Positions 56,173-64,000 of a stretch of DNA of 64,000 nucleotides are shown one piece after another. The stretch is from Bos javanicus (Eukaryota > Chordata > Mammalia > Artiodactyla > Bovidae). Each line of letters begins with the position of its first letter. Within the stretch, counting starts at the first letter, position 1. The translations under genes and the position numbers were made by a program. The stretch is taken from positions 74,732,178 to 74,796,177 of the forward strand of contig NC_083875.1 of NCBI RefSeq assembly GCF_032452875.1, in the 5' to 3' direction. The notes below the pieces were generated by a model. That model did no database searches. It was not told the origin of the DNA and saw only the letters and a list, made by a program, of their open reading frames with translations.

Positions 56173-58214
56173 AAATGAGTTCTAATGAAAAAATACTTCT
56201 TTAAGCTAAACAAATACTTCTCTTTTTTCCAAAAAAAAAAATCTTTGGCAGCCCATTCACTGTTGCTGATTTCCTCTGACACTGCTTGCTGCCGGCCCCT
56301 CCCAAGGTCCTGGAAGGTTTCCATGGAATCCTAAGTGTTCCATGCATTTGAAAATCATTAGCTAAGATAATTTCTAAGGGTATATAAAATATTAAAAATC
56401 CTGATTCTTTGATGGTGTTAATTTCTAAGTTGGTAATGTCTAAAAGGATCACATTTCTCAGTAATTTCAACGGCTTTTAAAAAAATTATGGTTGCTAAAA
56501 TATAGGTATCAACAATTAATGTTGTAATTAACTTGTCTCTCTCTGAGGCTTCCACATTCATGAACCAATACCCTCTCTTTCCTTCCAAGCCTCACCAAGT
56601 TCTAAAAATGAATGATGAATTAGATTTGGGCTGAATATATTTTTGAAGAAATCTATTTTTTTTCTTTCTGTTTTACTTTTAACATGTATGAACAAAGTGG
56701 TACTGGAGAACTTTTGCTGAGCTGGTTAGGTTGTGTTTGATTGACTCTTATCTTTTGGGGGTTTTTTGTAAGGTATATACTGTTCTCCCTACAACTCTAA
56801 AAAGAATTCTGATGTTAGCACTCACATAAGAATTTGTAGGAAGAACAAATGTCAGGAACCACATTCTTATACTCAAATATTGTTTCTGCCAGTTAAGAGC
56901 CGTGAGATCATAAATAAAGTAGTTTTCCTGAAAGTTTTTTTATTTATAAAATGAATGATAACATCTAACTTGTTGATTTTTAGAGTTGGATGAAAAATTG
57001 CATTGTTAGTGCTCTATAAGAACAGAAGTTATTTACATCACAAGTAAGCTTTAGGTGTTTCTTTAAAAGTGAAAAATCAGAGAGGGTTGGGCATGTAGAT
57101 GAAATCTGAAGTATTAAGATGGCTTTGTCTGGGAACGCGTGTCAGAGAATCAAGGAGGCAGCTGTTATAGGAGACAGGTTAGCATATTTGGTCTCATTCT
57201 CACATACACTACCATTCTTGCATACACACACACACAATGTGATTATGTAACATGACGCATCAACAGAGATGTGACAGTAAAGGAAAATTTTTATTTTCCA
57301 GAATTATGCTCTGGTAGTGATTCCAAAATTTCTTGGCTTGAAAAAGTGGCATTCTTCTGACTTCAGTTTATTCTTGACTCTCACATGAAAACAGCAGTCC
57401 TAGCCAAAGGCTAAATTGTGAATCTTTCAAGTTTGACTTTGGCAGGTCCACTCCTTTCAGCACCTTCCTGAACTCCAGAATAGGATGGGGGTAAAGAACA
57501 GGGATGCAGTGACATAAAAAAAGAGAAGATAGGACCTGAGCATCGTGAACAGCTTCAGGGACATGAGGAAATTGTACAGGACATGACACCCAGGGGCACA
57601 GAGTTCCTACTTTGACAAACACTGCCTTAGGAGAAAGTGGCTAAGCATGTCCACTTGCCTTCTGAGACTACAATTGATCAAATTTCTCACCCAGGCCCAG
57701 TTCAGAGTAAGTCACAAAAATAATAAAGGTATGTTATGAGCATATCTGTTGAAGAAATCACAAGATACCCTCTCTGCAACAGCTTTTTATCTCACTACAT
57801 AAATCCCCTTCCTTCATTTATCAACCTTTATTTATTCAACCCATTTCTAAGGCATTGTTTGCATAATGTCTGCAATCTCAAATATTTAAAAGGTTCAACC
57901 AGCTCCAGACTTTATCAATCTGAGACCTGAGGTATTTTTGCTCCCTCATTCCTAGTATTCAATGCCTGGGTTGATTTACTTTACAAGCTTTGGCATCTGC
58001 CTTGGTTTCTTGAGCTGCAATCCAGCTCCTCTTTAGTGGGTTTTGAACTTCAGAAAGCTGTGCTAGAACTTTGCTGCTGGTGACCAAGGCTAGATCCCTG
58101 TCACCAGGCATCCTTTCTCCACCCCAGGCTTTCTGGCTGAAGTTTATCACAAGCTCTCCCTCTCACTGGAGGCTTGTGAATTTATATTGTCTGAATCATC
58201 AGTTGCACCAAGTT
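56173..58214. other. Unassigned 2-kb flank, the longest repeat-poor stretch
   Basis: No repeat family was recognised except a CA run at 57222-57237. Open frames such as 57368-57622 (minus, 84 codons) lack motifs. A region this free of transposons may hold conserved non-coding sequence. Confidence 0.4.
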
Positions 58215-58226
58215 CTCTTCCCTATT

Positions 58227-58504
58227 CTGCTGCTGCTGCTGCTAAGTCACTTCAGTCATATCCGACTCTGTGCGACCCCATAGACGGCAGGCCACCAGGC
58301 TCCCCTGTCCCTGGGATTCTCCAGGCAAGAACACTGGAGTGGGTTGCCATTTCCTTCTCCAATGCAGGAAAGTGAAAAGTGAAAGTGAAGTCGCTCAGTC
58401 GTCTCCGACTCTTAGTGACCCCATGGACTTCAGCCCACCAGGCTCCTCCATCCATTGGATTTTCCAGGCAAGAGTACTGGAGTGGGGTGCCATTGCCTTC
58501 TCCG
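58227..58504 (-). mobile_element. BOV-A2 dimeric SINE with perfect 12-bp TSD
   Basis: Flanked by CTCTTCCCTATT at 58215-58226 and 58505-58516. Confidence 0.95.
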
Positions 58505-58516
58505 CTCTTCCCTATT

Positions 58517-58890
58517 ACTGTTGCTCTAACCAGAAACAGGTTTGCTCAGCCTCTCTGGACAGTGATATAGATGGTTGGTCACAGCCTTTGGGGACCAATA
58601 ATACAAAGGGGTCAGGCATTCATACATCAGCCAAGCCAGTTTGTGTGGCCAAGACAAGCATATTCCATGACCAAACATCTGAAGAACAGTGCTTGTTATA
58701 GTGACTTCATTTGAACAATACAATTGTGTGATGGAAAATTGGCATGGGTGATTAAACTCTGAAAGAAAGAATATCAGAAGGGGCTGATTTCAAATGCTAC
58801 CTCTATATGATGTTAAATTCCAATATATTTTTAGGTTAATTTTGACAGTCGGTGTTTTATTCTATCGAGCTTTTAGTCTATTCTTATATA
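58517..58890. other. Unassigned flank
   Basis: Nothing recognised. Confidence 0.45.
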
Positions 58891-58892
58891 TT

Positions 58893-58996
58893 TATTCAGT
58901 TCAGTTCAGTTCAGTCGCTCAGTCGTGTCCAACTCTTCATGACCCCATGAATCGCAGCACGCCAGGCCTCCCTGTCCACCACCAACTCCCGGAGTT
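58893..58996 (-). mobile_element. BovB LINE, 104-bp 3' end
   Basis: Antisense GAACT tail followed by the last 85 bases of BovB. Extreme 5' truncation. Confidence 0.9.
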
Positions 58997-58998
58997 AT

Positions 58999-59272
58999 AA
59001 CTTTTTTATTTTTTGGCTGCACTGGGTCTTCAATGCTGCATGAAGGTTTTCTCTCATTGCAGCGAGCTGGGCTATTCTCTAGTTGTAATGTGAGGGCTTC
59101 TCATTGCAGTGGCTTCTTTTGTTGTGGAACAGAGGCTCAGTAGTTGTGGCTCCTGGGCTCCAGAGCACAGGCTTAGTTACTCTAGTTGCTGGATCTTCCT
59201 GGACCGGAGATTGAACTCGTGTCTCCCACATTGGCGGGTGGATTCTTAATCACTGGACCACCAAGGAAATCC
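58999..59272 (-). mobile_element. Long CHR-type SINE, abutting the BovB
   Basis: 'tatttttggctgcactgggt' to 'ctggaccaccaaggaaatcc'. Confidence 0.88.
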
Positions 59273-59348
59273 CTATAATTTAAAAAATATGTTTTAGTGC
59301 ATGGTAGAAATACTTTCTACCAGTATTTCTTTCAAAAGTTCCTCAGTT

Positions 59349-59521
59349 CAACTCCATGGACTGTACCCTGCCAGGCTTCTCCGCCCATGGGATTTTCCAG
59401 GCAAGAATACTGGAGTGGGTTGCCATTTCCTTCTCCAGAGGATCTTCCTGACCCAGGGATCAAACCTGGGTCTCCTGCACTTCAGACAGTTTCTTTACCA
59501 TCTGAACCACCAGGGAAGACC
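59349..59521 (-). mobile_element. Bov-tA SINE, tail side truncated
   Basis: Starts inside BovA ('ccatggactgtaccctgcca') and includes the complete head. Confidence 0.88.
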
Positions 59522-59905
59522 TATGTGGATTTACATGAGCTTAATTATTTGGGGAAATGCTTTCTTTTCTGATCATTTTCATGTTTTTGGCATTTTCTTC
59601 AGCAAACTCAGATAATTGCTCGTTTTTATCATTTGTTCTATTTGATGCTGTGTTGATTCTGTTATTTCTCTGCATCTAAAGTATTTAAAAAGTTATTCAG
59701 GTGGTTAGGAGATCCAAGATGAAATGATGAATGTGACAAGATAATGTCATTCTACTACAAGCGTATAAAACAACCTTAATGAAGGGATGGGGGAAATAAT
59801 AGAGATAATTGGTGTCTGTAAGACTAAAAGCAAAAGGAACTGTACCTAAGTACTGTGTACTCTAATTAATAAATTTGTTTCCCTTATGTTGCTGGTTAAT
59901 GATTC
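59522..59905. other. Unassigned flank
   Basis: Nothing recognised. Confidence 0.45.
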
Positions 59906-60091
59906 CCATACCACTATATATGTAATGCAGTAGACCTGGGTTTTATCCTTGGGTTGGGAAGATCCCCTGGAGAAGGGAAAGGCTACTCCCTCTGGTATTC
60001 TGGCCTATAGAATTATATGGACTGTATAATCCATGGGGTTGCAAAGAGTTGGACAGGACTGAGCAACTTTCACTTCCACTTCCACTTCACT
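59906..60091 (+). mobile_element. Bov-tA SINE variant, head degraded
   Basis: 'tagacctgggttttatcctt' to 'ggactgagcaactttcactt', with CACTTC repeats at the end. Confidence 0.85.
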
Positions 60092-60103
60092 CAGTCTTAC
60101 GTT

Positions 60104-60351
60104 ATGGGCTTCCCTCATAGCTCAGTTGGTAAAGAATCTGCCTGCAAAGCAGGAGACCCTGGTTCGATTCCTGGGTCAGGAAGATACCCCTGGAGAAGCA
60201 ATAGGCTACCCACTCCAGCATTCTTGGGTTTCCCCTGTGGCTCAGCTGGGAGAAGGACAAGGCTACCCACTCCAGTATTCTGGCCTGAAGAATTCCATGG
60301 ACTGTATGGTCCATGGAGTCGCAAAGAGTTGGACATGATGGAGTGACTTTC
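60104..60351 (+). mobile_element. Chimeric Bov-tA: two heads, one tail
   Basis: A head and partial body ('ggcttccctcatagctcagt' to 'ccactccagcattctt') run straight into a second head ('gggtttcccctgtggctcag'), a shortened joint, and one complete body and tail. Confidence 0.85.
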
Positions 60352-60439
60352 ACATACATGTATAGTGGAGCTGAACAATTAAGTAAATGGATAGCATATG
60401 GTGGGAGCCAGATTTCTCACTGATGGGGTGGGAGGTTAT

Positions 60440-61890
60440 AGATAAGCCAAGGAAGGATGCTAAGATGGTCCATTTGATAATAGATTAGAGTCACAGGTAT
60501 CCATATGAACTCACACTTAGCTTAGTACATATACAGATAAATAGATACGGAAATATTTATAGAAATGTGTATATACTTGGGACACATATATTTTCTTGCT
60601 CTGGCAGCCAAAAGGACCTAGAAGCAATGACATCCCAGTTGCAATGAGCGTATCTAATGCCAAGATCTTGGTTTCTAACACCATTCTCCAGTAAAAGAAA
60701 CCAGGCTCCTTGAAGAAATAGTTGATTCTTGGACTGGGGTAAAAAATATACAAGATGTGTCTGGAGCAACTTGTAGTGCCAGAAAGTAAGTGCTAGAATT
60801 TGCAAAGATGGGAGTATGCCAAAGGAACACAAGAGCCAACCTAGAGAGATTCCAGTGGCCAAAGGTGAACATTTGAGCAATAAAATAAAAAATAAAGTAG
60901 TGTTGGATTGTAACCCAAGTATAAAATAAATATCAATGAGTCCACGCTGATGTAAATAATGATTTAATAAATAAGCAAATGTGGGAAAATTGACAAATTA
61001 TCTATACAGAAGAATTCCAAATAATTTAGCTAGATACTCTCCCCCCAGGAGGTGGAACACAAATTCCAACTTCACAGGTGTGGGCTGTGCATAGTGACTT
61101 CCTTCCAAAGAGTGTAGTATGGATGGGGGAAAAGGAGCTTTGTAGTAGAGAAGTCTGACGAACACTACATCAGCCAGGTGAACAGGGTCAATGCCAATAG
61201 TCACAAATTGTATTGATAGTATATTTTCTTGATGTGATTGGAAAAAAGCACTTTATCTCTATTGTCTTCCTCTCCAGCACACATAACATTGATCTAATCA
61301 TGAGGAAAAAAATATCAACTAAATCCCAATTGAGTCTATGAAATACCTGACCAGTACTCCTCAAAACTGTCAAAGTCATCAAAACAAGGAAAATTTTAGA
61401 AACTGTCACAGCCAAGTGAGACAAAACCTAGTGAGACATGACAAGAAAAATTATTGTGGGATCTTGGGACATAAAATGGATAATAGGTAAAACCTAAAGA
61501 AATATGAATAAATTAGGAGCTTGGTTAATACTGGGCTTTGGAGGTGGCACTAGAAGTAAGGAATCCACCTGCTAATGCAGGAGATGTGGGTTTGATTCCT
61601 GGGTCAGGAAGATCCCCTGGAGAAGGAAATGATAACCCACTCCAGTATTCTTGCCTGGAAAATTCCACTGACAGAGGAGGCTGGCAGGCTACAGTCCATG
61701 GGGCCATAAAGAGTTGGACACGACTTAGTGACTGAACAACAAGAACAACAAAATGTATTTATACTGGTAAATTAACTGTGACAAATGCATAATGTGTTAA
61801 TAATAGGGAACACCAGAATTATGATATATGGGAATTCCTTGTACCATCATTGCAATTTTCTGTAAACCTAATATTGTTCTTAAAAATGTT
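60440..61890 (+). mobile_element. L1M LINE 3' UTR, sense orientation, split by a SINE
   Basis: Long, well-preserved order: 'gtttctaacaccattctcca', 'caagaattccaaataattta'-type text, 'gtactcctcaaaactgtcaa', 'aaactgtcacagccaagtga', then after the SINE 'attaactgtgacaaatgcat', 'ataatagggaacacc' and 'gcaattttctgtaaacctaa' at its end. Confidence 0.82.
61533..61745 (+). mobile_element. Bov-tA SINE in the L1M 3' UTR
   Basis: 'gggctttggaggtggcacta' to an AACAACAAGAACAAC tail. Confidence 0.9.
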
Positions 61891-62049
61891 TATTTGTAAC
61901 AAGTTATCGTCACTTTTTTCCTCTGAATTTTTTAACATCTTCAGCTCTCGTATCTTCTCAATCTCAACTTCTATTTTTACATAGAATTTTGTTTGATTTA
62001 ATTTCCTTGTGAAATATGCCAGATAATACTTAAAATTTCATTCCATTTC

Positions 62050-63870
62050 CTATAAAATTTCAAGTATATTCTCCAGACTTCCACTTCTAACCAAAATGAA
62101 ATAACAGGGACTAAATTTATTCTCTGCTCAAAACAACCAAAAGACAAAACCAGACTATATATGAAACAACAATTTTTAAGACACTGGACATCAACAATGA
62201 GAAATGGTGATTCTCAAGAGATGGGAAACGAATGAAGTAAACCCTATAACTGTCCAAGCTTAATGTTCTGAGAGCATCCAACCCTTGAAATAAGGAGAGG
62301 AAATCAGGTGAAGCATGGTAGGCTTCTTGAATTGAGGACACAGAGCTGAAAGCCCCAGTCACAGCTAGAGTAATGGAGAAGAGAAAATTACTTAGAGAAC
62401 ACTGGAGATCCCCAAAGAGTCCCTCTTGACTGTTCAACAGAGTACAGACCTACACATAAGAAGGAAAATATTTAACCTTGAGAAATAAGGAATTAGAGGA
62501 AACAGAATCTATTGCTCACACTGGGCCTGAAGAAGTGCCTGGTTTAATCAGCTAGTCCAGGAAACTTTATAATTAATGGAGAATTAGATAGAGTATGCAG
62601 AAAGGTCTTGACTCAGTAATGGGAAATAATTATAACCAGAAATGCTGCTCTGGTCCTATTTAGCAAATTGTAATGGCAAGATCCAAAAGGATCAAGTTGT
62701 TCCCCACATGCTTAATTACATCCTAAAGCAAAGTTAAGAGTCTTTATAAGACTACAGAATTATCTGGTATCCAACAAGGCAAAATTTGCAATACCTGGCA
62801 TCCTGTGAAAGGTTACAAGACATACAAAGAAACCAGGAAATATGACCCATAATAGGAAGAAAAATAGTCAATCGAAACCAACCAGAATGGACACAGATGT
62901 GGAGAAGCAGACAAAGCCATTGAAATGGTTATTAGAATCGAATGCTATATGTTCACTATGTTAAGTAAATACACAAAAATTATTTTAAAAATCTAAAATA
63001 AACCTCCAGAGACGAAAACTAAAATGTGTAAGATTAATGATAGCTGGATGTGATTAATGGCAAATTAGATATTGCAGAAGAAAAGATTATTAAACTTGAA
63101 GATAAGCAACAGAAACTATCAAAATTAAACATAAAAATAAAAAAAATTAAATGAAAAGAGCATCAGTAAACTGTGGGTCATCATTAAACAGCCTGTTTAT
63201 GTAATTACGACTTCTCCATTGGCTCAGTGATAAAGAATCCACGGGCCAATGCAGAAGTTCTATCCCTGGGTTGAGAAGACCCCCTGGAGAAAGAAATGGC
63301 AACCCACTCCAGTATTGTTGCCTGGGAAATCCCATGGACAGAGGAGCCTGGTGGTCCCTGGGGTCACAAAGAGTTGGACGCCACTTAGCGACTAAACAAC
63401 AACAATGCGTAACTAAGTCTCTGAAGGAGAGAGAGAAGAAAACTAGAAAAAGATATTCAACAAAATTAGGGCTGAATGTTTTCCAGATTTCATGGAAATT
63501 ATAAACTCTTAGTTTCAAGAATATGAATAAACCCACGCAAAAGAAAGATAAAACTACAGCAAAACATGTCTTAATCAAATTACTCAAAACAATTGATAAA
63601 GAGAATGTTTGAAAGAAGGCAGAGCAAAACTATATATTTTTGTGTAAAAGAACAAAAATAAAGGTGAAAGATTTCTTGTCAAAAACAAAGCATGATAGTG
63701 ACACATCATCTTGAAAATACTGGGGGAGAAAAGGCTGTCAGTCTAGAATTTTTAATTCAGAAAAAAAGAATCTTAAAAAAATGAAGGCAAAATAAGTCTT
63801 TTTCAGACATAAAAAAAGATACAGTAATTCATTATCAGTGGGCTCACACTACAAAAAATAGTAAGAGTTA
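62050..63870 (+). mobile_element. L1M LINE 5' UTR and ORF1 region, sense orientation
   Basis: Phrases occur in L1 order: 'aacagggactaaatttattc' (62103), 'aatggttattagaatcgaat' (62925), 'attgcagaagaaaagattat' (63073), 'agcatcagtaaactgtgggt' (63160), 'gtctctgaaggagagagaga' (63415) and 'ggcaaaataagtctttttca' (63786). A Bov-tA interrupts it. Stops in all frames. Confidence 0.8.
63207..63406 (+). mobile_element. Bov-tA SINE in the L1M ORF1 region
   Basis: 'gacttctccattggctcagt' to 'cgactaaacaacaacaa'. L1 sequence continues on both sides. Confidence 0.9.
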
Positions 63871-64000
63871 ATCTTCACAACCTCAGGTTAGGCAATAGGT
63901 TCTTGGATATGATGCTCCAAACACAAGCAACAAAAGGAAAAATTGATCAATTGGACTACATGTAAACTAGAACATTTTGTGCATCAAAGGAAACTATAAA
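63871..64000 (+). mobile_element. L1 ORF2 C-terminal fragment joined to ORF1 region
   Basis: 'ggttaggcaataggttcttg...acaagcaacaaaagg' and 'ttttgtgcatcaaaggaaac' are ORF2 phrases that normally lie kilobases downstream of the preceding ORF1 text. The element continues past the window end. Confidence 0.75.

Noticed and set aside
58270..58701. 143-codon frame over a BOV-A2
   Set aside because: It is SINE-derived, runs out into unique DNA, and has no known domain.
1..64000. tRNA genes, because many SINE heads look tRNA-like
   Set aside because: All tRNA-like stretches found are SINE heads without a foldable complete cloverleaf. No free-standing tRNA or other RNA gene was seen.
17100..64000. A second protein-coding gene upstream of ADRA1A
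   Set aside because: No long open frame outside transposons, no exon-like conserved protein motif, and no second CpG island was seen. Short distal exons or a non-coding RNA cannot be excluded by eye.

Overview
The window is ruminant, almost certainly bovid, nuclear DNA. The evidence is the repeat content: dozens of Bov-tA and BOV-A2 SINEs, several BovB (RTE-type) LINE pieces, cetartiodactyl CHR-type tRNA SINEs, and one very short insert ending in a bovine-type L1 3' tail. All family names were assigned by eye from remembered consensus patterns, without a repeat library.

I can support one protein-coding gene. The first coding exon of ADRA1A (alpha-1A adrenergic receptor) lies on the minus strand at 13886-14768. 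It encodes residues 1-294 and the first base of codon 295, and ends at a consensus splice donor inside TM6. Everything below 13886 is therefore intron 1 of ADRA1A, whose later exon(s) lie outside the window. Above the start codon lies about 2.2 kb of GC/CpG-rich DNA forming the 5' leader and promoter. A strong donor (16663) and a strong acceptor (15424) suggest a non-coding first exon spliced to the coding exon. The leader holds several short ATG uORFs. A TATA-like element (16938-16947) and a CRE-like site (16999-17006) lie just upstream.

From about 17.1 kb to 64 kb I see no gene. This is repeat-rich flanking DNA upstream of ADRA1A. It holds ancient L2, MIR, L1M, MaLR LTR and hAT fragments, overlaid by ruminant-specific BovB and SINE insertions, many still with recognisable target-site duplications (TSDs).

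The most interesting structures are: a BovB insertion at 20295-21449 with an inverted 5' segment and a matching 10-bp TSD, the signature of twin priming; two local tandem duplications (40114-40454 and 47427-47838), the first of which copied the first bases of a neighbouring SINE; a 107-bp L1 insertion with a 12-bp TSD; and the uORF-dense, probably spliced ADRA1A leader. I found no sign of a novel multi-gene system, RNA gene or CRISPR-like array.
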